Shown piece after piece: positions 18,510 to 26,437 of a DNA stretch of 64,000 bases. The DNA is from Qipengyuania gaetbuli (GTDB taxonomy: Bacteria; Pseudomonadota; Alphaproteobacteria; Sphingomonadales; Sphingomonadaceae), in the NCBI RefSeq assembly GCF_020524765.1, contig NZ_JAIVLR010000001.1, positions 186,001 to 250,000 of the forward strand, read 5' to 3'. Position 1 is the stretch's first letter, and every line of letters starts with the position of its first letter. The notes below the pieces were generated by a model. The model saw only the letters and a program-made list of their open reading frames with translations, had not been told where the DNA came from and searched no databases. The position numbers were made by a program, and so were the translations under genes.

Positions 18510-18942
18510 GGGCAGGTGCCTTTGCTTTCTGGTCGAAGAGCACGCGATGCATCAGCATCCCGGCCAGCAGGCTGGCGCAGAATACCACTGCTTCGAGCGG
18601 GGCGATGGCGAGGATTGCAAAGCCGGGTCCCGGGCACAGGCCGGCAAGGCCCCAGCCCACGCCGAAAAGAGTCGCGCCGCCCACCAATTGCGGGGTCAGG
18701 TCGGTCCTGTCGGGCAGCGAGAACTTCGGTGCGAACAGCGGATGCGCCATACGGGGCACGAAACGCCATGCGATCGCCATGACCAGCACTGCGCCGCCCA
18801 TGACGAAGGCCAGCGTCGGGTCCCACGCACCGAAGATGTCGAGGAACCCGCGAATACGCGCAGGGTCGGTCATGCCGCCCAGCGCGAGGCCTGCGCCGAA
18901 CAGGGTACCGGAAACCAGCGGAGGTAGATGCGTGCGGATCAT
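18496..18942 (-). CDS. YeeE/YedE family sulfur transport half-protein (second)
   Basis: The 148-residue membrane protein has four to five helices. It carries [23 protein letters not shown] and the family motif [15 protein letters not shown] with its conserved cysteine. YeeE/YedE proteins carry thiosulfate or reduced sulfur; here the transporter is split into two adjacent half-size genes, as in PmpA/PmpB-type pairs. The start at 18942 overlaps the stop of the first half by ATGA-type coupling. Confidence 0.85.
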   Translation of the reverse strand: MIRTHLPPLVSGTLFGAGLALGGMTDPARIRGFLDIFGAWDPTLAFVMGGAVLVMAIAWRFVPRMAHPLFAPKFSLPDRTDLTPQLVGGATLFGVGWGLAGLCPGPGFAILAIAPLEAVVFCASLLAGMLMHRVLFDQKAKAPAHASQ

Positions 18943-19373
18943 CACAGAACTCCCATTACGGCCACGGTCGCGATACCCGCGATCATGAAGGTTGCCGTTG
19001 CCACGAGCGAACGCTGCGACAGGCGGCTGACACCGCAGACGCCATGCCCGCTGGTGCAACCACTGCCGAGACGCGCGCCGAAACCGACTAGCACACCTGC
19101 AACAGCGAGCAGCGGCAGGGGCACGAATTCGGGATCGAACCCGCCCTTCAGCGTTGCCACCAGGAACGCGCCGAGCGGCAGGCCGATGACGAAGGTCCAG
19201 GCGCTCGACCAGGACATGCCGCTGTCGTTGATGCCGAAGGCTCGCCCGACAATGCCGGACACGCCGGTGACACGGCCCGCACCGAGCAGCATGAGCGCTG
19301 CAGCGAGGCCGATGAGCAGGCCGCCCGCCAGGCCGGCGAGCGGGGCTGCTTCAGGGAAGCCGGGGAGGATCAT
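18942..19373 (-). CDS. YeeE/YedE family sulfur transport half-protein (first)
   Basis: The 143-residue membrane protein has the conserved motif [21 protein letters not shown], the cysteine-bearing pore signature of the family. It pairs with the next gene, which overlaps it, to give the two-fold structure of a full YeeE. It overlaps the upstream dioxygenase by 4 bp, so the operon is tightly coupled. Likely role is uptake or efflux of reduced sulfur species that feed the dioxygenase. Confidence 0.87.
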   Translation of the reverse strand: MILPGFPEAAPLAGLAGGLLIGLAAALMLLGAGRVTGVSGIVGRAFGINDSGMSWSSAWTFVIGLPLGAFLVATLKGGFDPEFVPLPLLAVAGVLVGFGARLGSGCTSGHGVCGVSRLSQRSLVATATFMIAGIATVAVMGVL

Positions 19374-20302
19374 ACCGCGTTCACCGGGATCTTGATGTAA
19401 CTCACGCCATTATCCTCCGGCTCGGGCAGGCGCCCGCCGCGAATGTTCACCTGCACGCTGGGCATGATCAGCTTGGGCATGTCGAGCGTCTTGTCACGCG
19501 CGGTGCGCATCTCGACGAATTCGTCCTCGCTGGTGCCTTCCTTGACGTGCACGTTCTCGCGCTTCTGCTGGCCGACCGTGGTTTCCCAGGCATATTCGTC
19601 GCGGCCAGGTGCCTTGTAATCGTGGCACAGGAACAGGCGCGTGTCCTCGGGCAGCGACAGGAGCCGCTTGATCGACTGGTAAAGCTGGCGCGCGTCGCCG
19701 CCCGGAAAGTCCGCACGGGCGGTCCCGAAATCCGGCATGAAGATGGTGTCGCCGACAAATGCGGCATCACCGATGATGAAGGCCATGTCCGCCGGCGTGT
19801 GACCGGGAACATGCAGCGCAATGCCCTCTAGCGTGCCGAGCTTGAACGTCTCGCCGTCATCGAACAGATGATCGAACTGCGAACCGTCGCGCTGGAAATC
19901 GGTGCCTGCATTGAACAGCTTGCCGAAGACTTCCTGCACGCGAATGATCTCGCGCCCGATGGCGAGCCTGCCGCCGAGCTTTCCCTGCAGATAGGGCGCT
20001 GCCGAGATGTGATCGGCATGGGCGTGCGTTTCGATCAGCCAGGTCACGGTCAGGTCGTTCTTGGTGACATATTCGATGATGAGGTCCGCCGAACCGTTGG
20101 AGGTACGGCCTGCAGCAGCATCGTAGTCGAGCACCGAGTCGATGATCGCCGCCTCGTTGGTGGCGGGATCGTGGACGACGTAGCTGATCGTGTTGGTCGC
20201 TTCGTCGAAGAACCCTGCAATAGAGGGCCGCAGCGCCTTGTCGTCGAGCGCGCGGCGGATCTGGGTCGTGGCGTTTTCCATAACGGTATCGTGGGTAGAC
20301 AT
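19370..20302 (-). CDS. Metallo-beta-lactamase-fold persulfide dioxygenase-like protein (ETHE1/Blh group)
   Basis: The 310-residue protein has the metal motif [16 protein letters not shown] (HxHxDH), [30 protein letters not shown] and [28 protein letters not shown]. These match the Fe(II) persulfide dioxygenases of the BigR/CstB/ETHE1 group, which oxidize glutathione persulfide to sulfite. The Met start at 20302 is preferred; a longer frame upstream crosses the AT-rich operator candidate. It is the first gene of the five-gene sulfur operon. Product sulfite would go to SoeABC. Confidence 0.88.
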   Translation of the reverse strand: MSTHDTVMENATTQIRRALDDKALRPSIAGFFDEATNTISYVVHDPATNEAAIIDSVLDYDAAAGRTSNGSADLIIEYVTKNDLTVTWLIETHAHADHISAAPYLQGKLGGRLAIGREIIRVQEVFGKLFNAGTDFQRDGSQFDHLFDDGETFKLGTLEGIALHVPGHTPADMAFIIGDAAFVGDTIFMPDFGTARADFPGGDARQLYQSIKRLLSLPEDTRLFLCHDYKAPGRDEYAWETTVGQQKRENVHVKEGTSEDEFVEMRTARDKTLDMPKLIMPSVQVNIRGGRLPEPEDNGVSYIKIPVNAV

Positions 20303-20315
20303 GGTCTCTAGCTCC

Positions 20316-20339
20316 CTAATATGAGCATTATCTAATATA
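20316..20339. promoter_or_regulatory. AT-rich candidate operator before the persulfide dioxygenase operon
   Basis: This block holds CTAATATGAGCATTA followed by a second CTAATATA. On the coding strand, ATATTAG occurs twice as a direct repeat 17 bp apart. It stands out from its GC-rich surroundings and lies 14 bp upstream of the dioxygenase start codon. It resembles the segment at 15802-15816 and is a good place for SqrR/BigR-type binding. Confidence 0.5.
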
Positions 20340-20480
20340 CTCCGCGGGGATGTCAATGTTCCCGGGAAAACTCGTTGGCAGAAAGCTCGTAACCTCCAAT
20401 GAGAGCGCATAACTTGTCGTTTGGTCGGACTTGCGCCAGCTTCCGGTCAGGGGTCGATGTATTCGAAAGGAGGAAACAGG

Positions 20481-20966
20481 ATGGGGATCAAAAGCATTAG
20501 TGCGGTCATGGCATCCGCAGCGCTTGCCGCACCGGCGCCACTGTATGCCGGAACTTCAGCCGATGTGCCGGCAGAGCTGCAGACCAAAATCGACGAGGCC
20601 GCCTCGGTTTGTGGGGAAATGGACGGCGGCACATTTGCTATGGAAGACACGGCGATCCAGCGCGTCGACCTCGACGGTGACGGCGACGAGGACTGGGTGC
20701 TGAACGAATCCGCCTTCGCCTGCTCCACCGCTGCCTCGATGTATGGAGGCACCGGCGGGACCATGTCGCACTTCCTCATCGACGACAGCCTCGCCTCCAT
20801 GCTGACCCAGGGTTGGGGCATGGCGAAGCTGGGCCCACACACGGTCTTGCTGGCAGACGTCCACGGTTCGCAATGCGACGGGATCAACCCGACCCCGTGC
20901 GTGACCGCCAGCGTGTGGGACGCCGAGGAAAAGGTCTGGCGCTCTACCGGCGCCAGCTGGGAGTAA
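20481..20966 (+). CDS. Secreted protein of unknown function with an Asp/Gly-rich Ca-like loop
   Basis: The 161-residue protein starts after a strong AAAGGAGG site. A signal peptide ends near APLYAGTS. The mature part has five cysteines (VCGEM, FACST, SQCDG, PCVT and nearby) and the motif DLDGDGDEDW, which resembles a calcium-binding FG-GAP/dockerin loop. No family name is recognised. It is divergent from the sulfur operon and convergent with the small lipoprotein gene. Confidence 0.75.
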   Translation: MGIKSISAVMASAALAAPAPLYAGTSADVPAELQTKIDEAASVCGEMDGGTFAMEDTAIQRVDLDGDGDEDWVLNESAFACSTAASMYGGTGGTMSHFLIDDSLASMLTQGWGMAKLGPHTVLLADVHGSQCDGINPTPCVTASVWDAEEKVWRSTGASWE

Positions 20967-21010
20967 CTCCCGACCCCTGCGATTTCGGCCGGGTTAGCCG
21001 GCTCTGTCAG

Positions 21011-21268
21011 CTACTCGGCAAATTCACAGAAGGTTGCACCATACTCGGCCCGGTCTAGTCCGGCCGCTTCGGCATCCGCTTCGGATGGATAGCGATTGCC
21101 GTCGGCATCGCAGACCTCGAACGCTTCAGTTTCCTGCGCGGCCGGTGCTTCAACCTCGGCTGCAGCTGCGGCGACCTCTTCCTCGGCTTCAGGCTGCGCG
21201 GGCGCACCGCAAGCCGCTACGAGAAGCGCGCCGACCACGGCACAGCTCGTTCCATACATCATCTTCAC
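21011..21268 (-). CDS. Small lipoprotein of unknown function
   Basis: The 85-residue protein has a lipobox LLVAACG, then an Ala/Glu-rich linker, then CDADGNRYPSEADAEAAGLD...ATFC. The last part weakly resembles a shortened Kazal-like module (C, DG.Y, A..AG, C), but the usual disulfide set is missing. The start is GTG at 21268 or ATG at 21262, with a GGGAGAAAG site. Probably a periplasm-exposed lipoprotein; role unknown. Confidence 0.7.
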   Translation of the reverse strand: MKMMYGTSCAVVGALLVAACGAPAQPEAEEEVAAAAAEVEAPAAQETEAFEVCDADGNRYPSEADAEAAGLDRAEYGATFCEFAE

Positions 21269-21514
21269 TGTCTTTCTCCCTGTTCCCCTTCAACGACCCA
21301 ATTTCCAGCCTACAGCCTCACTCGACACGGTCAAACCGGACGCTATCGGTGCCGCCGGAGATACAAAGAAAGTCAGTTCACCGATAAGCGCGCCGTCCAC
21401 CTGACGCGCCAGACGGCAGTGATCTTCCGCGCGAGGCTCGACGGTTCCTGGGACCTCAATCCCACCGACCGGAGGCGCGGTAGCTGCCGGAGGGCTCGAC
21501 CCCCTACTCGCGCG

Positions 21515-22645
21515 CTACTCCTGGTGCGCTTCGTGGTAGTGGCGCCTCAGCCAATCGGATCCGTAGTCATTCGACGGGTCGCGCATGATCGAATGCACGT
21601 GATTATGCGCTCCGTCGCCGGACGGTTCACGGACATAGTCGATCAGCACTGACGGGCCCTGCACCCTGAACATGTAGCGGCCTCTCGGCTGGTCGGTGGG
21701 CCCCCACCAGGCAAATCGCAATGTGTCCGGACCGTCGGCACCGATCGACGCGCGTTGCCGCGCGGCCGCCTCATTCGACGCATCGCCGAGATATTCGTCG
21801 AGCAGGTCTTCCAGCAGGCGGCGCTGCACCAGGTTGAGGTCCGAGGCCTTTATCCCGAAGGACTGCTGGTGGTTTTCCTGTTTACCTGGCCCGGCAAAGA
21901 CAGCGGCATCGACCTCTGCTGCCACGACGGCTTGCGCCAGTTGATCGTCGTCGAGGGATCCGAGCAAGGCCAACGCCCTGTCGGATTCATGCTGGAGCAG
22001 TTGCCAGCCTGCGTAGCGCCCCTCCTGGACAACCTGGGGATTGGCACCGAGGAACATCGGCGTGAACGCGATCTTGCCGCCGGACACGGTGAAGTTGACG
22101 GCGAAATGATGTCCCGTCACCAGCCAACCCCATTCGTCACCCCGGGCGTCGCCGAACACGGAGACGAAATACTTTTCGCTGTCGTAATTGTCGGCAAAGC
22201 CCAAAGCCTGGGCCTTGCGCGGATCGGTGTCCGGCATAGCCCCTACCATCGCGTCGAACATCGCCCGCAGCACGTCCTCGTGCCACATGATCGTCGCCGA
22301 CTTGAGGTAACCCTGGCTCGACAGGGCCGACGCCATCATGGCGTGAAGCGCGCGGCGCTGTTCGGATGACATTTCCGCTACGACCAGTCCTGATCTCGGC
22401 GCCATGCTGACAGGCAGGTTGGACCAGCTTGTCCTGGTGGCATTGTCGTCCAGCGTGCTGCTCGCCTTTTCGCGTTGTTCGTCGGTCAGTGTGCCGAGAA
22501 ATGCCAGCGTGGCTCCCTGCATGTCCGCCACCCGCATCGCTTCCAGTTCAGGGACAACCGGGTCGTGAGCCTGCGCCTGCATCGCAGGGAGGACCAAGGC
22601 GGAAACAGCAACGGCATAAAACAAGGATCGCGCGAAAGCACTCAT
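21515..22645 (-). CDS. DUF3500 domain secreted protein
   Basis: The 376-residue protein has a signal peptide (ending near MQAQAHD) and a DUF3500 fold with LTDEQREKASSTLDD, the WGWLVTGHHFAVNFTVSGGKIAFTPMFLGANP core, and RFAWWGPTDQPRGRYMFRVQGPSVLIDYVRE. DUF3500 proteins are extracytoplasmic and of unknown activity. The ATG at 22645 is preferred over an in-frame TTG six bases upstream. Confidence 0.85.
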   Translation of the reverse strand: MSAFARSLFYAVAVSALVLPAMQAQAHDPVVPELEAMRVADMQGATLAFLGTLTDEQREKASSTLDDNATRTSWSNLPVSMAPRSGLVVAEMSSEQRRALHAMMASALSSQGYLKSATIMWHEDVLRAMFDAMVGAMPDTDPRKAQALGFADNYDSEKYFVSVFGDARGDEWGWLVTGHHFAVNFTVSGGKIAFTPMFLGANPQVVQEGRYAGWQLLQHESDRALALLGSLDDDQLAQAVVAAEVDAAVFAGPGKQENHQQSFGIKASDLNLVQRRLLEDLLDEYLGDASNEAAARQRASIGADGPDTLRFAWWGPTDQPRGRYMFRVQGPSVLIDYVREPSGDGAHNHVHSIMRDPSNDYGSDWLRRHYHEAHQE

Positions 22646-22732
22646 AACCAAATCTCCCCCGGACCCGAGGGAAGACTATGACAGTCGAGCGCCAAGCACA
22701 AATCTTGAGGAAATCCGGTGGCAGAGGAATAG

Positions 22733-23665
22733 CTAGGCAGCCATTCCTGCCTGGTTCCCGCGTTCAAGCCACTGCCTGAAATCCGACGGCAACTTGGCCA
22801 TCGCTTCCTCGTAGAGCGCGAGGTCTTCCTCATCCAGGACGCCAACCCAGCGCCGGTTCGTGCCCTTGTGGATGAAAGTATCCGCCCCTCCCTCGAAGGC
22901 GAAGGAGATACCCTCGCCCACCACCTTGGACGGGTTCTTCTTGACCTCTTCGAAAGTGCAACGGCGAACGACGTCCGGCCAGTTCTCCTCGGCCACGTCG
23001 ATGTCCAGATACGCGGCAATGCGCCTCATCTCGCCTTCGAGATCGGCTCTAAGATCGTTGAAGTGGACCATCAGGATATTGTCCATCTCGCGATGGTTCC
23101 AGAAGGTGAGCGCGTAGCTCAGATGCGACCAATAGGGGTAGCCGCCGATCTCCCAATCGAACCAGCTGCGGGTGATCCAGTCCCGCCACATCTCCTTGAT
23201 ATCGCCGCCGAAACGCGGGAACTCGTCGCCCACTCTCCCGGGGGTCGAATTCGCCGCCATGTAGAACGCTTCGGTGTGGTTTCCCCAATGGTTGAGGAGC
23301 GACATGAAGACGTCCCGAGGATCACGGCTGACGCAGATGTACTTGGCTTCGGGGAAACAGGGCAGGCCGTCGAGCGGGGTATGCGTCTTGATGAATCGCC
23401 GGTGTTCCTGCGCTTCCAGCTGGCCGAGCACCAGTTCAAGCGGGAAAAGCCTGAAATCCAGCCACGGCGACAAATCGGATGCAGGCGCCGGCATATCGTC
23501 GTGCGGAAACAGGAGGTTTGCGACGATGGTCTGCATCAGCGTCGTCCCGGCCTTGTAGGACGTGGCTATGATGATGTCGTTGTCGCGGGGGTTGAACCAA
23601 TTCCACCTCGTCGAATCCAGGTGGTGGTTCTGATATACGCGTGTCTTCGCTGGTTGATTTGCCAA
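22733..23665 (-). CDS. Sulfotransferase family protein
   Basis: The 310-residue cytosolic-type sulfotransferase has the 5'-phosphosulfate loop ATSYKAGTTLMQT and the 3'-phosphate site CVSRDPRDVFMSL, plus KTHTPLDGLPCFP near the catalytic histidine. It would transfer sulfate from PAPS to an unidentified hydroxyl acceptor. The start is an uncommon TTG at 23665, backed by a very strong GGAGGAGG site. Flanks give no clue to the substrate. Confidence 0.88.
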   Translation of the reverse strand: MANQPAKTRVYQNHHLDSTRWNWFNPRDNDIIIATSYKAGTTLMQTIVANLLFPHDDMPAPASDLSPWLDFRLFPLELVLGQLEAQEHRRFIKTHTPLDGLPCFPEAKYICVSRDPRDVFMSLLNHWGNHTEAFYMAANSTPGRVGDEFPRFGGDIKEMWRDWITRSWFDWEIGGYPYWSHLSYALTFWNHREMDNILMVHFNDLRADLEGEMRRIAAYLDIDVAEENWPDVVRRCTFEEVKKNPSKVVGEGISFAFEGGADTFIHKGTNRRWVGVLDEEDLALYEEAMAKLPSDFRQWLERGNQAGMAA

Positions 23666-23921
23666 TAGAGCCTCCTCCCAGCGACCCTGACAGGTTGGCT
23701 ACACCTGCCGGTCGCATCTTGGCAAGAAGTGGCGTGTCACCGCGGATTTCTGGGAAATCGCAACGGAGGGAGGCTCGCCGCCCCGACCTTCGAATTTGAT
23801 CGATTTATTGGAATGACCGGCAACAATTGCCTCGGAGACGCCTTTTACAACCCAACTCGAACACGCTTCTCTGTTGTCTGCAGTGATGTTAGGTCTGTCC
23901 AAAATCAGGGGGAGACGGGGA

Positions 23922-24644
23922 ATGGGCAAGGAAACTCCTGGCCGCAGATCGAGCGGCTTCTTCGCGACAAGCGCACTTTTGATTGCCGCTCTGGTTCTGC
24001 TGAGTTTTCCGGCCACCTACTTCATTCCCCTGGCAACAGGCAGCAAGCAATTCACGCTTTTGCGCCACCTGCACGGGTTGGCGTTCTTCGCCTGGGTTGG
24101 GCTCTTCGTGGTGCAAACGCAGCTGGTAAGAACAGGCAAGGTGACGCTGCACCGCGAACTCGGCATGGCAGGGGTCGCGCTTGCCGGAGCGATGTTGCCG
24201 CTCGGCATATGGCAGACTGTGCAAGCGGCAGGCGAACGACAGGCCCGCGGCGTTGAACAGCCGTTCGAATATGCGATCTACAACTTGGTCGATATCACGG
24301 TTTTTTGCATCGCGTTTGCCTGGGCCATCTTCGAAGCGACGCGGCGAGTTGAGTGGCATCGCCGGCTCATATTCGTGGCATTCCTGAACCTTTTCGCACC
24401 AGCCTTTTCACGAATTAGCTGGATGACCGTGATCCCGTTTCCATGGTCGGACATGATACCGGCATTGGTAGGCGATGCAGTTCTGATCGCGCTTGCCATC
24501 TACGACAAGCGCAAGCTTGGCCGGATCCACCCCGTAACCCTCGGGGCGATGACGATCCTGATCCCGGTGCATGCAATTTCGCCACTCATCGCCCGCACGG
24601 ACTGGTGGAACTCGATTGCGCCGTTGCTGTTCGGATTTTGGTAG
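23922..24644 (+). CDS. Integral membrane protein of unknown function
   Basis: The 240-residue protein has about seven helices; a histidine-rich second helix (LLRHLHGLAFFAWVGLF) and LHRELGMAGVALAGAMLPLG follow a common bacterial pattern. The ATG at 23922 has a GGGGGAGACGGGG site; an earlier start at 23874 is weaker. The final TGG-TAG lies inside the left 20-bp att repeat. In the empty chromosomal site the gene would end within the tRNA-Met acceptor/CCA region on the other strand. The gene is therefore intact despite the insertion. Function unknown. Confidence 0.8.
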   Translation: MGKETPGRRSSGFFATSALLIAALVLLSFPATYFIPLATGSKQFTLLRHLHGLAFFAWVGLFVVQTQLVRTGKVTLHRELGMAGVALAGAMLPLGIWQTVQAAGERQARGVEQPFEYAIYNLVDITVFCIAFAWAIFEATRRVEWHRRLIFVAFLNLFAPAFSRISWMTVIPFPWSDMIPALVGDAVLIALAIYDKRKLGRIHPVTLGAMTILIPVHAISPLIARTDWWNSIAPLLFGFW

Positions 24645-24657
24645 CGGAGGAGGGACT
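24638..24657 (+). repeat. Left attachment site core (attL)
   Basis: A 20-bp sequence (TTGGTAGCGGAGGAGGGACT) identical to 38972-38991. It is a remnant of the tRNA-Met 3' end carried by the element, and the surrounding bases differ at both ends. The stop codon of the upstream membrane protein lies within it. Confidence 0.93.
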
Positions 24658-24682
24658 AGCCTCCTGTGCCCAGAAAATCGCA

Positions 24683-24760
24683 GAAATCCGCCACTTCGTG
24701 GACCCCTACCCTACTCCTTTTGACCCGGTTTTTGTACCACCGCAAGTACTGATCGAGGTC
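24683..24760 (+). repeat. Left imperfect direct repeats matching the right end of the element (candidate integrase arm sites)
   Basis: Two motifs recur at both ends in the same orientation. GAAATCCGCCACTT (24683-24696) matches 38948-38961 at 13 of 14 bases. The 28-bp block starting TGTACCACCG at 24733 matches 38890-38916 with about 23 identical positions and one indel. Such end-located repeats are typical of integrase arm-type or accessory protein sites. The region 24658-24928 otherwise holds a 7-bp hairpin (24852-24870) and no gene. Confidence 0.5.
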
Positions 24761-24928
24761 TGCCGTCGTGGCAATTCACGCAGCGAAATCCTACTCACCG
24801 AAACGGTAGACGGAAAATCCGGGGGGTACCATCAGCTCTTGCCGGAGGGACCCACTGGCATGCCCAGTGGCATTTGCTCTCTGAACATTGCCGCCCCCTT
24901 TCCGGGCTTCACGTGATAAAGGAGCGAA

Positions 24929-25462
24929 ATGGCGAAGATCGATAAAGCAGAGGCAGGCAAACGCCTCATTGTCGCGGCTATTAAAATGGTCGAGCGTGGG
25001 GATGAACCATTAGCAAGTCACTTAGTCGCCACCTCAGCTCTGAATGTCCTTCGCGACCTTATCACCCACAGGGGTCAGGAGTATGTCACCGAGATTGTGA
25101 AGCGGGGAATGTTTAGCCTCGCGGAGGCGCAGTCGAAGGGCCTACCACTAGGCTTCGAAGTTCCCGAGGAACTTGCCGGAGTGATTGAAAAATTGTCTGA
25201 GGCAATAAGGGAAGGCAAGGTAACGAAGGCCGAAGAGCTCACCTTCGAACACGAAAAGCCCTGGGAGATGCTGGCGTATCTTCTCCGACCCACAAACTTT
25301 GTGAAGCATGCTGATCGCGACCCAGACGCGACAATCGATGAAGAAGAGGTCGATCCTGAAGATGCCATCGGTCAGGCTCTGGCGGCGTATTCGATGTTGC
25401 GGCCCGATGATCAACTTCCTGAGGAAACCGAGGAATACCTCAAACGCCGAGGCTTTATTTAA
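24929..25462 (+). CDS. HEPN-like candidate RNase of unknown family
   Basis: The 177-residue, largely helical protein starts after an AAAGGAGCG site. It has RDLITH (Arg42, Asp43, His47), matching the R-[N/D/H]-x3-H core of HEPN ribonucleases, inside a predicted long helix. A second cluster, NFVKHADRD (Asn123, Lys126, His127), is also a strongly patterned site. HEPN RNases are common in defence and toxin systems. Here the protein lies at the left end of an integrative element and converges with another unknown gene. No family name is assigned; the HEPN idea rests on motif and helical content only. Confidence 0.6.
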   Translation: MAKIDKAEAGKRLIVAAIKMVERGDEPLASHLVATSALNVLRDLITHRGQEYVTEIVKRGMFSLAEAQSKGLPLGFEVPEELAGVIEKLSEAIREGKVTKAEELTFEHEKPWEMLAYLLRPTNFVKHADRDPDATIDEEEVDPEDAIGQALAAYSMLRPDDQLPEETEEYLKRRGFI

Positions 25463-26262
25463 GGCGTCCGCTTTCTCATATTGATTGCGACGCCTGCCAA
25501 GAAACCACCGATCCCCGGTAGGCCGCAAGCAGTCAGGATCGCCAAAATCGTGGCGGAGACCGTGTAGGGCACCGGGTCGTCTCTTAAGGCACGCGCTGCT
25601 CTCTTGGCGAACCTCGCCGCATCTGTAGCCAAACCATCATTAAAGGCTTCTGTCAGACGTCCCTCATCAGCCGCTTCGATGAGTTCACCGAGCACGCTGT
25701 GCAAGTTTCTGAGCTCCGCGATGGCTTCTTCTATTTCATCGCGTTGAGGCCCCCCATTGTGTCCTGGCTCATCTAGGGTCGCCAACAGATGCGCCACCGC
25801 CTGCTGCGCCACAGGCATGAGGGTCCTAACGGCGGCTACTCTCTCGGTAGGTTTCGTCGCGCCTGTCCATGCGGAACTGCTGTAAGAAGCACGTCCGTCG
25901 CTGATGACATCGGCTGTCTCTTCTGACCCCATTTCCGCGAACAGCCACGTCTTTTCGGCCTCGTAGAGCAGCGGTTCAAATTGTCGGCGGATTTCCTGCC
26001 TTCGCGGCTCCCATTGTGGCGATAAGCTCTTGAGGGAAGGCCACATAACAGCGAGGTCGCGATGTCGACGAACAATTGAGGGGACGTAGCTCGCGTATGA
26101 ACTCTCACTCATCAGGAGCTCGCGCAAGAATTGATACTCGCGCTCAGCTTCAGGGCCACGTTGCCCTTCAGCTGCTTGGAGTACGATATCCTGCAGCCGA
26201 AGTAACGCCTCAAGATCGTCATCAAACGGCCCAAACTCGTTTTCGTCGGTTTGAAATTTCAT
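25459..26262 (-). CDS. Unknown protein with C-terminal hydrophobic segment
   Basis: The 267-residue protein has a charged, helical N-terminal two thirds. A DEPGHNGGPQRDEI segment follows (the HNGGP motif is frequent in alphaproteobacterial island proteins). It ends with a hydrophobic glycine-rich stretch, ATILAILTACGLPGIGGFLAGVAI, near the C-terminus. The stop overlaps the stop of the HEPN-like gene by 4 bp. The ATG at 26262 is preferred to TTG at 26292. A membrane-attached effector or sensor is possible, but the function is not recognised. Confidence 0.65.
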   Translation of the reverse strand: MKFQTDENEFGPFDDDLEALLRLQDIVLQAAEGQRGPEAEREYQFLRELLMSESSYASYVPSIVRRHRDLAVMWPSLKSLSPQWEPRRQEIRRQFEPLLYEAEKTWLFAEMGSEETADVISDGRASYSSSAWTGATKPTERVAAVRTLMPVAQQAVAHLLATLDEPGHNGGPQRDEIEEAIAELRNLHSVLGELIEAADEGRLTEAFNDGLATDAARFAKRAARALRDDPVPYTVSATILAILTACGLPGIGGFLAGVAINMRKRTP

Positions 26263-26437
26263 CAGGATGTTCTTGGCATGAAAAGTCGACAACCACTAGC
26301 CGTCGACGGGGCCCACAACTTGTACCTTTCGGACCTAGTGTCCCAGCCTGGTTCGGGATGGTCGAAAAGATACCATTAGGGGTTGTGGCCCATGGCCATT
26401 TGCGACAGGTACCTTCCCGTCCATCAGCGAGGCCCAA

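Noticed and set aside
23922-24644. Gene truncated by the insertion
   Set aside because: The stop codon lies in the shared repeat, so the same end would exist in the empty site.
24443-24916. Open frame crossing the left att site
   Set aside because: It starts inside the membrane protein gene and spans the element boundary, so it is an accident of insertion.
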